Positions 27,203 through 35,960 of a DNA stretch of 64,000 nt are shown here, one piece after another. The notes under the pieces were generated by a model. That model saw nothing but the letters and a program-made list of their open reading frames with translations, had not been told where the DNA came from and ran no database searches. The position numbers were made by a program, and so were the translations under genes. Position 1 is the first letter of the stretch. Each line of letters starts with the position of its first letter. The DNA is from JBFFZF01 sp050732695. GTDB taxonomy: Bacteria; Gemmatimonadota; Gemmatimonadetes; Longimicrobiales; RSA9. The stretch spans positions 52,783 through 116,782 of the forward strand of contig JBOHRL010000024.1 of NCBI GenBank assembly GCA_050732695.1, read 5' to 3'.

Positions 27203-28549
27203 TTAATTCTGACGCTGTGTTTCGATTGCGGCACCTCCATTGCCCAGAAAATCGAGGACGAGTCTCGACATGGCGCGGATGCCGACCGGGATGGCGGTGT
27301 CATCGGCCAGGAAGGTCGGGGTATGGTGGTCGCCGGACGTGGAACCGGGTGCGACCTGGCCGAGACGAAAGAAGAAGGCCGGGATCTCATTCGCGAAGTA
27401 GGAGAAGTCCTCGCCGCCCATGGCCGGATCGATCTCGACGACCCTGTCATTGCCAACGGCCCGGGCAAGCACGGGTACAGCCCATTCGGTGAGCGGACCG
27501 TTGTTGATCGTCGCTGGAGAACCGCGCTCGTAATCGAGTGTGAAGGAGCCGCCGGCTGATGTCGTGATGCCCTGAAGGATCTCGCTCATGCGCCGCTCGA
27601 TGGCGTCGCGAACCTCCGGGTTGTACGTGCGTACGGTGCCTTCGAGATGGACTTGACCCGGGATGATGTTGAAGCGCGTCCCGCCGCGCACGATCCCGAC
27701 GGTGATCACGCTCGGCTCGAGCGGGGACAGGTTGCGCGAGCGGATCGTCTGAAGCGCCATGATGGCCTGAGCGGCCATGACGACCGGGTCGACCGAAAGC
27801 TCCGGTCGCGCGCCGTGCGCTTGCCGGCCCTGGATATCGATGCGGAAATGATCGACAGCTGCCAGCATGGGTCCGGCACGGTAGCCGAGCGTGCCGACGG
27901 CCATCTGCGCAAAGCTGTGCAGCGCGAAGATGGCGGCCGGCCGCGGATTCTCGAGGACGCCTTCGCGGATCATGATCTCGGCGCCGCCCTCTTCACCTGG
28001 TGGCGGTCCCTCTTCGGCCGGTTGAAAGATGAGTTTGATCGTGCCCGGGATGTCGTCCCGCATGGACGCGAGCACGGATGCGACGCCGAGCTGAACGGCC
28101 ACGTGGATGTCGTGTCCGCACGCATGCATCACACCGACTTCCTGATCGAGGTACGTCGTGCGCACAGTAGACTTCCACGGCAGGTCCACTTCCTCCGTGA
28201 CCGGCAGCGCGTCCATGTCTGCGCGCAGGGCGACGACGGGTCCGGGCCGGCCGCCCCGCAGCACACCGACTACGCCCGTGTGCGCGATGCCGGTGTCGAC
28301 CTCGAAACCCAGCCCACGCAGGTGTTCCGCGACCAGCCGCGCAGTCGCGAACTCACGATTGCCAAGCTCGGGATTCTGATGGATGCGATGCCGTGCTTCG
28401 ACAATCTGCGGCAGCAATCGCTCGACTTCTGCATCGATGCGGCTGTCGAATCGCTGTGCAGCTGCCGCGGACGCGAAGGTCGACAGCGCGGCGACTGCGG
28501 CAAGTTCCCTTATCATTGGCACGCTCGCGACAGAGATTGTGAGGATCAC
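27203..28549 (-). CDS. M20-family amidohydrolase (aminoacylase / IAA-hydrolase-like), exported
   Basis: A 448-residue metallohydrolase. It has the M20D pattern: ARHRIHQNPELGNREFATA, LRADMDALPVTE, GVMHACGHDIHVA with the metal-binding cysteine and histidines, FQPAEEGPPPGEEGG, a dimerisation-like middle domain, and AMGGEDFSYFA. It cleaves N-acyl or peptide-like amides. A signal peptide (ELAAVAALSTFASAAAAQ) points to the periplasm. The GTG at 28549 overlaps the permease stop, while an internal ATG at 28516 would give a shorter leader and is also possible. Pairing with the upstream amino-acid permease suggests release of an amino acid followed by its uptake. Confidence 0.92.
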   Translation of the reverse strand: MILTISVASVPMIRELAAVAALSTFASAAAAQRFDSRIDAEVERLLPQIVEARHRIHQNPELGNREFATARLVAEHLRGLGFEVDTGIAHTGVVGVLRGGRPGPVVALRADMDALPVTEEVDLPWKSTVRTTYLDQEVGVMHACGHDIHVAVQLGVASVLASMRDDIPGTIKLIFQPAEEGPPPGEEGGAEIMIREGVLENPRPAAIFALHSFAQMAVGTLGYRAGPMLAAVDHFRIDIQGRQAHGARPELSVDPVVMAAQAIMALQTIRSRNLSPLEPSVITVGIVRGGTRFNIIPGQVHLEGTVRTYNPEVRDAIERRMSEILQGITTSAGGSFTLDYERGSPATINNGPLTEWAVPVLARAVGNDRVVEIDPAMGGEDFSYFANEIPAFFFRLGQVAPGSTSGDHHTPTFLADDTAIPVGIRAMSRLVLDFLGNGGAAIETQRQN

Positions 28550-29871
28550 GTCGGAATCGTTGAGGATGTCGTCCTCGGCTCACTCCGCAACATGTAGATC
28601 ACGCCGCCGATGGCAAGCCCGATCAAACCTGCAACCAGGTTCTGCCAGGTCGCACTGGCGAGGAACACAAGGGAAAGAACCAGCGCACCGGCAGGGATGA
28701 GGCTGCCGCCCGGCAAAAGCATGGCATCCGGCCGGTCCGCGAACCGCTTGCGCAGGACCGGGACCGCCGCAGCCGTTCCGATGTAGGTCGCCAGACGCGC
28801 GATCACGGACAGCATCGCCAGTTGAACGAAGGAGCCCGAAAGCGCGAGCGCCAGCGCGACCGCCGATTGCGTGATGATGGCCGCCGCAGGCGTACGGTAC
28901 CCCGCGTGTATGCGGGACAACACGCGTGGACCGAACCCATCGTTCGCAAGCGCGAACAGATAACGCGGGCCGATCAGCGTCGTGTTGCCGACGTTGCCGA
29001 TGATCGAAATCATGCCGCCCACCGTCATCAACAGTGCAGCGCCACTCCCCGCAAACTGCTGTGCCGCTTCCGCCAGCGGTGCGTCCGCCTGCGCCAGCCC
29101 GATCAGCGTACCCACGGCCACAACCTGAACCAGCGTGTACACGACGGTTATGAACAGCATCGCCAGAGGCAGAGCCACCGGAACGTCCCGGCGAGGATTC
29201 TTGAACTCACCCGCCGCCGCCGGCGTGTTCTCGAACCCCGCATACGCAAACAGCAGCAGCAGCGCGGCCTCACCCAGGTCCCCCGCCTGTCCGAAATCGA
29301 TCGTCGCGACGCGCGACCAGTCCACGAAGAACAGGCCCACCACGATGAAGAAAATCAGGGGCAGCGTCTTTGAGATAACAAGCACGATCGCCACCCGCGT
29401 GCCGGCTTTCACACCCACCACGTTGATCCACGTCAGCAGCACGAGCGTCGCCGTAATGAGTGCCGCCCTCGACAAGCCCGCCGTCGCCGCTGGCCACAGG
29501 AACCCCGTCGCAAGGGCGAGACCATTGCACAGCGACGCGACCGATGCGATACGCGCCAGCCACGTCATCCAACCGACCTCGAATCCGATGAACCGGCCGA
29601 ACGCCTCCCGTGTGTAGAGGTAACCGCCACCGGGCTCGTCGAAATAACTCGCTGCCGCCGCAAAACACATCACCAGCAGGCCCACCGCCAGCCCGGCAAG
29701 GACCACCGCCAGCGTGCTCGCTGCGCCAAGAAGCGCCGCCGCGGCCGCCGGCAGGAGGTAGACACCACTGCCGATCACGTCGTTGATCGACAAACCGAAG
29801 ACCTCCCAGCGGGAGATCGCTCGCCGCAGGACCGGCCGGCCACTGTCCTCTGGGTTCACCGTACCTTCCAT
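28546..29871 (-). CDS. APC-superfamily amino-acid permease
   Basis: A 441-residue membrane protein with about twelve hydrophobic segments. It has the APC signature near the N-terminus (FGLSINDVIGSGVYLLPAAAAALLG), EPGGGYLYTREAFGRFIGFEVGWMTWL, and AYAGFENTPAAAGEFKNPRRDVP. It would import amino acids with protons. The ATG at 29871 follows GGAACTTCAA; an in-frame start 13 codons earlier lacks support. It overlaps the M20 amidohydrolase gene, with which it probably forms a two-gene scavenging unit. Confidence 0.93.
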   Translation of the reverse strand: MEGTVNPEDSGRPVLRRAISRWEVFGLSINDVIGSGVYLLPAAAAALLGAASTLAVVLAGLAVGLLVMCFAAAASYFDEPGGGYLYTREAFGRFIGFEVGWMTWLARIASVASLCNGLALATGFLWPAATAGLSRAALITATLVLLTWINVVGVKAGTRVAIVLVISKTLPLIFFIVVGLFFVDWSRVATIDFGQAGDLGEAALLLLFAYAGFENTPAAAGEFKNPRRDVPVALPLAMLFITVVYTLVQVVAVGTLIGLAQADAPLAEAAQQFAGSGAALLMTVGGMISIIGNVGNTTLIGPRYLFALANDGFGPRVLSRIHAGYRTPAAAIITQSAVALALALSGSFVQLAMLSVIARLATYIGTAAAVPVLRKRFADRPDAMLLPGGSLIPAGALVLSLVFLASATWQNLVAGLIGLAIGGVIYMLRSEPRTTSSTIPT

Positions 29872-30025
29872 TTGAAGTTCCGATGCCCAGCCCGCAGCGG
29901 CCTGACCCACGCCGGTACGGCTGGCGCGTCATTCTACGGCCTCGCCGCCGCCGCCAGCCAATCCCATGGTGTGTCCCGTCCGTGGCCCGTCGTTTGCGCA
30001 CCTGCGGTGTGGCGAGGAGGGCCCG

Positions 30026-30553
30026 ATGGGCGAACTCAGGAGTCCCGACGGAATCGAACGACAGCATATTCACGAGTCGGGCGGCTCGCGTCTTCACACC
30101 TGGCCGGTCAGTCTCGCCGGACTCGGCATCTTCCTCGGTGCAGCGCTGGTCGGATGGTTCGGCAAGGAGTCACACTGGACGGATGCCAACGCAGGCGTCG
30201 AACTCAGCGTTGACGCACCGATTCGCATTCGGAATGGCGAGATCTTCGAGATGCTGATCACCGTCGAAGCAGATCGGTCGATCTCCGACCTCGTGCTTCT
30301 CGTGGATGAAGACGTCTGGCGTGATCTGACCGTGAACACATTCATCCCGGCCGCCAACGCAGAAGGGTATCGCGACCGTGCTTTCGCCTTCCGATTCGGC
30401 TCCCTGGAAGCAGGATCGCGGTTTGTGATCAAGATCGATGGTCAGGTCAATCCCGATCATGCGCCATCGTCGAACCGCGGCCGGGTCGCGATCGCCGACG
30501 GCGATGGTGAGCCGCTGGCCAGCGTCGACTATGTGATGGCGGTGTTACCCTGA
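30026..30553 (+). CDS. Membrane-anchored protein of unknown function
   Basis: A 175-residue protein. One membrane segment (about residues 28-45, VSLAGLGIFLGAALVGWF) anchors a beta-rich extracytoplasmic part. That part (ELSVDAPIRIRNGEIFEMLITVEADRSISDLVLLVDEDVW) looks like an immunoglobulin-like sandwich. I do not recognise a family. The ATG at 30026 follows GAGGAGGGCCC. Its stop overlaps the ATG of the DUF421 gene (TGATG), implying joint production and a possible complex with it. Confidence 0.7.
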   Translation: MGELRSPDGIERQHIHESGGSRLHTWPVSLAGLGIFLGAALVGWFGKESHWTDANAGVELSVDAPIRIRNGEIFEMLITVEADRSISDLVLLVDEDVWRDLTVNTFIPAANAEGYRDRAFAFRFGSLEAGSRFVIKIDGQVNPDHAPSSNRGRVAIADGDGEPLASVDYVMAVLP

Positions 30554-31047
30554 TGGATGTCGTCATCCGGGCGACCGTAATCTTCTTCGCTCTCTACGTC
30601 CTCGTGCGGTTGATGGGCAAGCGCGAACTGGCGCAGATGACGCCCTTCGAACTCATCGTGCTGATCGTCTTCGGTGACCTCATTCAGCAGGGCGTCACGC
30701 ACAACGACTTCTCGCTTACAGCCGCGTTGCTGGCGATCGCGACAATGGCGTTCTGGGCGTTGTCGCTCAGCTTCATCACCTACCATTCGCACCGTGCCGA
30801 ATCGCTGCTGGACGGCAAGCCCCGCGTCATCGTGCGCAGCGGCCAGATCGTGCAGGAGAATCTGCGCCGCGACCGATTGACGCGATCCGAGATCCTGTCG
30901 GAGATGCGGCTGGCGGGAATCGCTCACCTGAGCGATGTCGCGTGGGCGATCCTCGAGCCGCGCGGCAGAATGAGCTTCATCCAGCGGTCCGCGACCGGCG
31001 GCGAGGAGCCACCGGCTGAACCGCGGAACGCCGAGCCGACCGTCTGA
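30553..31047 (+). CDS. DUF421 (YetF-like) membrane protein
   Basis: A 164-residue protein with the DUF421 core: an N-terminal membrane region (VIFFALYVLVRLMGKRELAQMTPFELIVLIVFGDLIQQGV), further hydrophobic helices, and the cytoplasmic DUF421 domain (LLDGKPRVIVRSGQIVQENLRRDRLTRSEILSEMRLAGI, then VAWAILEPRGRMSFI). It is coupled to the upstream membrane-anchored gene. The family (YetF, YcaP) is linked to envelope stress and spore biology in Bacillus but has no defined activity. Confidence 0.92.
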   Translation: MDVVIRATVIFFALYVLVRLMGKRELAQMTPFELIVLIVFGDLIQQGVTHNDFSLTAALLAIATMAFWALSLSFITYHSHRAESLLDGKPRVIVRSGQIVQENLRRDRLTRSEILSEMRLAGIAHLSDVAWAILEPRGRMSFIQRSATGGEEPPAEPRNAEPTV

Positions 31048-31079
31048 CGGCGGATCAGAGGGGGCAGGAAACGTTCATC

Positions 31080-31108
31080 TTGGCATTCACGATCTTCAAG
31101 CGCTAAGT
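31080..31108 (+). promoter_or_regulatory. Possible promoter of the cold-shock gene
   Basis: TTGGCA (31080-31085) and CTAAGT (31103-31108) are separated by 17 bases, about 45 bases before the ATG. The minus-10 match to TATAAT is poor, so this is a tentative call based on spacing and position alone. Confidence 0.25.
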
Positions 31109-31153
31109 TTGCCGAACCCAGCGGTCACCGAGGACATCATCACGTGGGTGGAC

Positions 31154-31468
31154 ATGGCAAAGGAAAGCGGGACGGTCAAGTGGTTCAATCCGGACAAGGG
31201 GTTCGGCTTCATCACACGGGAGGGGGGCGCTGACGTATTCGTTCACCATAGCGCCATCCAGGGCAGCGGCTTCAAGACCCTGAACGAGGGAGAACGAGTC
31301 GAGTTCGATGTGGTCCAGGGCCAGAAGGGTCCTGCGGCCGAGAACGTCGTTCGCCTCGATCCGCCCGCTCCCGGCTCCGGGACCGGGCGAGGCCCCGGTG
31401 GTGGCCGCGGTTTCGGTGGAGGTGGCGGTGGCGGTCGGGACCGGGGTGGCTCCGGCGGCCGCTGGTAG
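31154..31468 (+). CDS. Cold-shock-domain protein with glycine/arginine-rich tail
   Basis: A 104-residue RNA-binding protein. Residues 1-70 form the cold-shock OB fold, with SGTVKWFNPDKGFGFITREGG (RNP1 in KGFGFI) and DVFVHHSAI (RNP2). The remaining 35 residues are a glycine/arginine-rich tail (GRGPGGGRGFGGGGGGGRDRGGSGG), which resembles RGG-type RNA-binding extensions and is longer than in classical CspA. It would act as an RNA chaperone or antiterminator. A strong GC hairpin follows the stop. The ATG at 31154 begins the conserved domain; an upstream in-frame start would add 15 unlike residues. Confidence 0.95.
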   Translation: MAKESGTVKWFNPDKGFGFITREGGADVFVHHSAIQGSGFKTLNEGERVEFDVVQGQKGPAAENVVRLDPPAPGSGTGRGPGGGRGFGGGGGGGRDRGGSGGRW

Positions 31469-31484
31469 AACACAGCCACATCGA

Positions 31485-31513
31485 AAGGCCCCGGGGCGCG
31501 ACCCGGGGCCTTC
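31485..31513 (+). terminator. Terminator-like hairpin after the cold-shock gene
   Basis: A perfect 11-bp stem: AAGGCCCCGGG (31485-31495) and CCCGGGGCCTT (31502-31512) around a six-base loop, 16 bases after the stop codon. Only two T residues end the stem, so the U tract is weak. Confidence 0.7.
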
Positions 31514-31584
31514 CATCAATCCTACCTGCCGCGTGGGCAGCCTGTCACGCGGCCATTTTCGTTCACGCCCGTCTCACCGTGTCC

Positions 31585-31752
31585 TTACGCCTCCATCGCA
31601 TGGACCGGCGCTTCCGACAGCACCAGCACGATGGTCCCGACGTACCAGGTCCACAGAAACGCGCACACCGCAAACCACATCGTACAGCCACTCGTAACAG
31701 CCAGAATCGCGACGAACCAGCGCATCAAAAAAAACACCCTTTCCAGAACCAT
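31585..31752 (-). CDS. Possible small two-helix membrane protein (55 aa)
   Basis: On the minus strand an ATG at 31752 opens a 55-residue frame ending at TAA (31585-31587). It reads MVLERVFFLMRWFVAILAV, then MWFAVCAFLWTWYVGTIVLVLSEAP, which would give two tightly spaced membrane helices. An eight-T run falls inside the fifth to ninth codons, followed at once by ATG CGC TGG, a second possible start. It is the only reading of this region with a protein-like composition. I do not recognise a family, and no strong ribosome site is visible. The other minus-strand frame, which crosses the same bases, looks like a shadow. Confidence 0.4.
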   Translation of the reverse strand: MVLERVFFLMRWFVAILAVTSGCTMWFAVCAFLWTWYVGTIVLVLSEAPVHAMEA

Positions 31753-31959
31753 ACTCAGATACCGGCTTCCAGGAGTGCAAGCACCGAGCCAGCCATGACA
31801 TCTGCGTCAGGGCCAACCGGCGCCTCGCGATCGTCCGGCCGCCAGGGTGGTGCCCGGGTTCAAAACCGGTGCGCACGCATCGAGCCGGTCAGCGGAGCCG
31901 GCGAGCCGGAGCCGGCCATGGCGCCAGCTCGCCCTTCGAATGACCGGCTCCGATCAAGG

Positions 31960-32241
31960 TCAGCGTCGCCGGGCCCGCTTCGTCCGCTTCGCCGCCTTCT
32001 TGCGCCCTCCGCCCGAACGCCCGGATGATAACTGCCTGACCAGGCTGTTCAGATCGGCGACGCGCTCGCGCGCCAGTCTCGCAACCGCACGCTCCCAGCC
32101 ATCCGGCGGCGGCCGGTGCTGCGGGTTCGACGCGGCCAGCCTCGAATGCGCGAGCCAGCCACGCGATACTCGAAGTTCGTCGGCCAACTCCTGGAGAGGC
32201 GTACCGCGGATCAGTTTGGTCGTCGCTTGAACGTAATTCAT
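31960..32241 (-). CDS. Small helix-turn-helix-like protein with basic tail, unknown
   Basis: A 93-residue protein. TPLQELADELRVSRGWLAHSRLA (about residues 14-36) looks like a helix-turn-helix. The C-terminal 20 residues (GGGRKKAAKRTKRARRR) are strongly basic, suggesting nucleic-acid binding. I do not recognise the family. The ATG at 32241 has no strong ribosome site; an upstream TTG would add 14 residues. It is flanked by a gene-poor stretch on its downstream side. Confidence 0.5.
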   Translation of the reverse strand: MNYVQATTKLIRGTPLQELADELRVSRGWLAHSRLAASNPQHRPPPDGWERAVARLARERVADLNSLVRQLSSGRSGGGRKKAAKRTKRARRR

Positions 32242-32487
32242 GAAGTCATCCGGTTCGGGTGAACGATAATGTCCGGTTAGCAACGATGCCGCTGTCGCTG
32301 GGCGGCCGCAAGGGCTGCGTTTGCTCCCCGGGGTCGGACTACCACCCTGGAACGTACACCCCGCGATTCAGACCTGCGGCTCCAGTTGCGAATCGAACGG
32401 AACGACGCCGAATCTCGAATGCCCGTTCACTCGCTGTTACACACTCGGCAGTGTGAATTCACTGCAGCGAGCGATCCACGTAAGAAG

Positions 32488-33114
32488 TCATTGCGTGGGC
32501 AGCGCATTCGAGAACGCTGCTTGGTAGTCTTCGACAGCGGCGGCGATCACATGTTCGGCGTGTATTCGACCGTAGGACTCGCCGATCGTAACCCTGCCGG
32601 CCCGATCGGGCATTGCCTTGTAGGTCAGGAAGTAATGGCGAAGGCGGTCGACGAGCGGGGTAGGCAACTGTGTCAACTCGTCGATATGGCCCCAGATCGG
32701 ATCGTTGGCGAGGGTGGCGATGATCTTGTCGTCGGCCTCGCCGGCGTCGAGCATGGGCAGGCCGCCCACGACACGCGCGTTGAGGATGACCTCGGCGCGA
32801 GTGATCGGGCGCTCACTCACCACGCAGATGTCGAGTGGATCCTGGTCGCCCTGCCGTGCCCCTTTCATGAGGGTGCTGACCCGATCGCCGCAATACGTCC
32901 GTGGAATGAATCCATAGAGCGTAGGCGGCTGGGATGAAGTCAGCTGTGGCCGATCGACACGGAGGTAGCCGGTTTCCTTGTCAACCTCGTACTTCACGAG
33001 ATCGAACGGGCAGATTTCGATGTAGGCGTGAACGATGCGCGGCGGATCCGGGCCGATGCCGAGGCCATGCCACGGGTGTGGCCGCCAGAGGTGAAATCGG
33101 GAGGGTGGTTGCAT
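32488..33114 (-). CDS. ppa: Inorganic pyrophosphatase (family I)
   Basis: A 208-residue soluble enzyme. The catalytic core shows FDLVKYEVDKETGYLRVDR, PTLYGFIPRTYCGD and the metal-binding GDQDPLDICV (DxDPxD), as well as GLPMLDAGEADDKIIA. It hydrolyses pyrophosphate to phosphate with magnesium. An extended N-terminus (RFHLWRPHPWHGLGIGPDPPRIVHAYIEI) resembles that of plant- and protist-type or other long bacterial enzymes. The ATG at 33114 is the first codon giving family-like sequence; the open frame upstream is not protein-like. Confidence 0.95.
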   Translation of the reverse strand: MQPPSRFHLWRPHPWHGLGIGPDPPRIVHAYIEICPFDLVKYEVDKETGYLRVDRPQLTSSQPPTLYGFIPRTYCGDRVSTLMKGARQGDQDPLDICVVSERPITRAEVILNARVVGGLPMLDAGEADDKIIATLANDPIWGHIDELTQLPTPLVDRLRHYFLTYKAMPDRAGRVTIGESYGRIHAEHVIAAAVEDYQAAFSNALPTQ

Positions 33115-33355
33115 GTCGGCCGGTGTTGAGATGGGGATGTGTCCGCCGGTCCGGGCGCCTGCGTATGTGGATGCTGCGTCTGGCGGTGCAGCGTCGCAAG
33201 GGGAAGGACGGCTGCTTTCCGGCGACCTGGAGTGTTGCAGCCGCGCTGAATGGCAAGGCAGTCGCGAAGGATGGCCGGCCCCGGTTGCCGAGCAGCGCGG
33301 CAACGCAGATCGTGCTGGTATCGAGGGATGACCGAACTCGAGAAGGGAGCGTTGG

Positions 33356-33748
33356 ATGATCCGGACGCGCGGCCTCACCCATATCGCGCTTCGCGTGAAG
33401 GACCCGCAACGATCGTTTCGTTTCTATCGGGACGTCTTCGGCGTGATCGAAGTGTACCGCTCCGGCGGATTCATCCAGGCCCAGACGCCGGGAAGCTGGG
33501 ATGTGCTCGTGTTCGAGCGGGACAAAGCGGAGGCCGGTGGCTCGGGCGGAATCTCACATTTCGGTTTCCGCCTGATCAGTCCGGCCGACATCGATTTCGC
33601 CGCGACCGCGATTGAGAAGGCAGGCGGTACGATCACGGATCGCGGCGAGTTCTGCCCGGGCGAACCGTACGTATTCTTTCGTGACCCGGACGGATACGAG
33701 ATCGAGATCTGGTACGAACTTCGGACATCGGTCGATCCCGAGACCTGA
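33356..33748 (+). CDS. VOC-family (glyoxalase/dioxygenase-like) protein
   Basis: A 130-residue protein with two beta-alpha-beta-beta-beta modules: GLTHIALRVKDPQRSFRFYRDVFGV and GISHFGFRLISPADIDFAATAIEKAGG. Metal-ligand candidates are H9 and the glutamate near the end (YVFFRDPDGYEIEIWYE). VOC proteins include glyoxalases, dioxygenases and resistance proteins; the substrate is unknown. The ATG follows a GGGAG ribosome site. It is a single-gene unit. Confidence 0.9.
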   Translation: MIRTRGLTHIALRVKDPQRSFRFYRDVFGVIEVYRSGGFIQAQTPGSWDVLVFERDKAEAGGSGGISHFGFRLISPADIDFAATAIEKAGGTITDRGEFCPGEPYVFFRDPDGYEIEIWYELRTSVDPET

Positions 33749-33905
33749 CGTGTGTGCTGTTCTTCGAGCACCGTGAACCGCTCCATCCCAACGACCTGAT
33801 GACCAGCTTCGAGGTTCTGGTCACGCGACCGCGTGCAGGCTACCGTGGTGGGGCCACGTGTGCGATGCGCATCGCTCGTTATTCCAGCGCCCCGGAATTC
33901 TCGTG

Positions 33906-35027
33906 ATGGGTTCCCGATCCGTTGTCTCGCCCGCTGATCAGCGAGTAACGTTCGTCGAGCTGTTCTTCGATCTCGTATTCGTCTTCTCGGTGACGCAGGT
34001 GGTGGGTCTGCTGCACGACGGGATCACGTGGGCAGCAGTGGGGCAGGTCGTGCTGGTGTTCTGGCTCGTGTGGTGGGGGTGGACGCAGTTCACATGGGCG
34101 TTGAACGCGGCCGACACGACGCACCATCTGGTCGAGATTGGCGTTCTGGCCGCGACCGTGGTCGCGTTCTTCATGGCAGTCGGTGTACCGGGTGCGTTTC
34201 ATGGCCGCGCGATCTGGTTCGCTGTGCCGTACGTGGCTGGCCGCGTCATCGGTCTGGCACTGTACGGCTGGGTCGCGGCCGTAGCCGATCCGTCGCAGCA
34301 CGCTGCGGTGCGCCAGTTCACGATCATCTCGTCGAGCGGACTCGTAGCCGTACTTGGTGGGGCGCTTGTGGGTGGTGTGGCCCAGTACTGGCTGTGGGGC
34401 CTCACCATTCTCCTCGATGTCGTGGCAGCGATCATCGCCGGCCGATCCGCATCCTGGAATCTGCATCCGGAGCATTTCGCCGAACGGCATGGCCTGTTCG
34501 TGATCATCGCGCTTGGCGAAACACTGATCGTTGCGGCGGCCGCAATCAATGGAGACGAGTGGACAGCCAGCCGCGCCGCCGTGGCGACCCTTGCGGTGGC
34601 CGTCTCGTGCGGCATGTGGTGGACCTACTTCACACGGGCGAAACCGGTGCTGGACCTCGCCCTCGAGTCACGCCGCGGCGCTGCGCGGTCCATTCTGGCG
34701 CGCAGTGTCTTCAGCCTCGCCCATTTCCCCATGTTGTGCGGTGTGATCGCCTACGCGGTGGCAATCGAACACGCCATCGCGTACCCGGCGGAAGCGTTCC
34801 AACTCGAGGCTCGCCTGGCGCTGGCGGGCGCACTGCTTCTGTTCGTCGGCGGTATGGCGGTCGCGCTGGTCCTTGCGCACCAGCGCATCCCCACGCCGCG
34901 TCTGGTGTTGACGGGCCTGACCGCCGCAGCGATCGTCGCGCTCCAGGATCTGCCTTCGATCTGGCTCCTGCTCGTCGCGTTGTCAGGAGTCGTCGCGGTG
35001 GCGGCTCTCGAACAGCGTGCGACCTGA
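33906..35027 (+). CDS. Low-temperature-requirement A (LtrA)-like membrane protein
   Basis: A 373-residue membrane protein with about ten to twelve hydrophobic segments. It has the LtrA signature near the N-terminus (RVTFVELFFDLVFVFSVTQVVGLLHDG), FWLVWWGWTQFTWALNAADT, and HFAERHGLFVIIALGETLIVAAAA in the middle. LtrA is named for a cold-sensitive Listeria mutant; its molecular function is unclear. The ATG at 33906 begins the family-like sequence. Confidence 0.92.
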   Translation: MGSRSVVSPADQRVTFVELFFDLVFVFSVTQVVGLLHDGITWAAVGQVVLVFWLVWWGWTQFTWALNAADTTHHLVEIGVLAATVVAFFMAVGVPGAFHGRAIWFAVPYVAGRVIGLALYGWVAAVADPSQHAAVRQFTIISSSGLVAVLGGALVGGVAQYWLWGLTILLDVVAAIIAGRSASWNLHPEHFAERHGLFVIIALGETLIVAAAAINGDEWTASRAAVATLAVAVSCGMWWTYFTRAKPVLDLALESRRGAARSILARSVFSLAHFPMLCGVIAYAVAIEHAIAYPAEAFQLEARLALAGALLLFVGGMAVALVLAHQRIPTPRLVLTGLTAAAIVALQDLPSIWLLLVALSGVVAVAALEQRAT

Positions 35028-35188
35028 TCGACCGCCGGAGATCGCTTGTCCCGGCAGGTGTCGAAAGGAGGCAAGCAGTGCCTGCATCGCAGGCAAGGCA
35101 ACGCGCGAGTGTGGATCCGTGATCCACGCATGCATCGACAGGACCGGCGGGCGTCGAACCTGACCGTCGTTTGGACGTATACGATGCC

Positions 35189-35908
35189 ATGGGCACGCCG
35201 ATGAAGCCACGGGACCCCGATCCGCCCGAAGCCGTCGAGGAGGCGGAGAGCACGATCCACTCGTACCGGGTCCGGCTCAGCGCGTTCTGGTTTGGCGGCA
35301 TGGCCGCGAGCCTCGTAACCGCAACGCAATGGCTTGGCCTTTACCCGGCCGAGATCCTGCCGTGGCTGATTGCACCATCCGCCGTCGCTGGCTCACTCCT
35401 CATCCATCCTCTCGGCCGGCAAGTCGGGCGCGCCCGCCGGATTCTGCGGCGCTGGGAGGAGATCCGCACCGATCGTGTGCTGCAACCACCGGCGCGGGAA
35501 GATCCCCGTGTGCGGGCAGGGCGCATGCTGGCTGGCCGCATCATCGAGCACCCTTCCGCCACGGCCGAGACCGAGGATGTTGTGACCCGCATCCTCGCAC
35601 AGCTCGAAGCAGCCGTTGCGGACATGGGTGTTCTCGAGATCACTCGCCAGGCCGGTGAGCCTTCCACGCCGGTTGTAGAAGTCACAACCGATCTCGAGGT
35701 GCGCATCGCCCGGCTGCTCTCGGGGCTGGGCGAACTCCACCGCGCGCTCGTCGTTCGTGAATCGTCCCTCGTTCAGGCCGAGATCAACGAGCTGCGCGAC
35801 CTCCTGAACCAGGTCCATGCCGAGACCGAGGTCGAACTGCTGTTGCGTGGTGTACCACCACCGGCGCAGCAGCCCATCGGGCACTTGCCAGAGCGTCGAA
35901 AGCGTTGA
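35189..35908 (+). CDS. Two-helix membrane protein with coiled-coil C-terminus, unknown
   Basis: A 239-residue protein. Two hydrophobic segments (about residues 31-50 and 55-75) sit near the N-terminus. A charged helical region follows (GRARRILRRWEEIRTDR), then a likely coiled coil (LARLLSGLGELHRALVVRESSLVQAEINELRDLLNQVHAETEVE) at the C-terminus. I do not recognise the family. It has no strong ribosome site; I chose the ATG at 35189, and a second at 35201 is equally possible. Confidence 0.6.
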   Translation: MGTPMKPRDPDPPEAVEEAESTIHSYRVRLSAFWFGGMAASLVTATQWLGLYPAEILPWLIAPSAVAGSLLIHPLGRQVGRARRILRRWEEIRTDRVLQPPAREDPRVRAGRMLAGRIIEHPSATAETEDVVTRILAQLEAAVADMGVLEITRQAGEPSTPVVEVTTDLEVRIARLLSGLGELHRALVVRESSLVQAEINELRDLLNQVHAETEVELLLRGVPPPAQQPIGHLPERRKR

Positions 35909-35960
35909 GGCGTTCCATCACCTTCGCCAGCCGTCGCGCCACGGGGTGCAAGGAGGAGTC

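Noticed and set aside
31574..31876. 100-codon minus-strand open frame overlapping the small membrane ORF
   Set aside because: Arginine-rich and without a hydrophobic or family pattern; the other frame through the same bases has a membrane-protein composition and is preferred.
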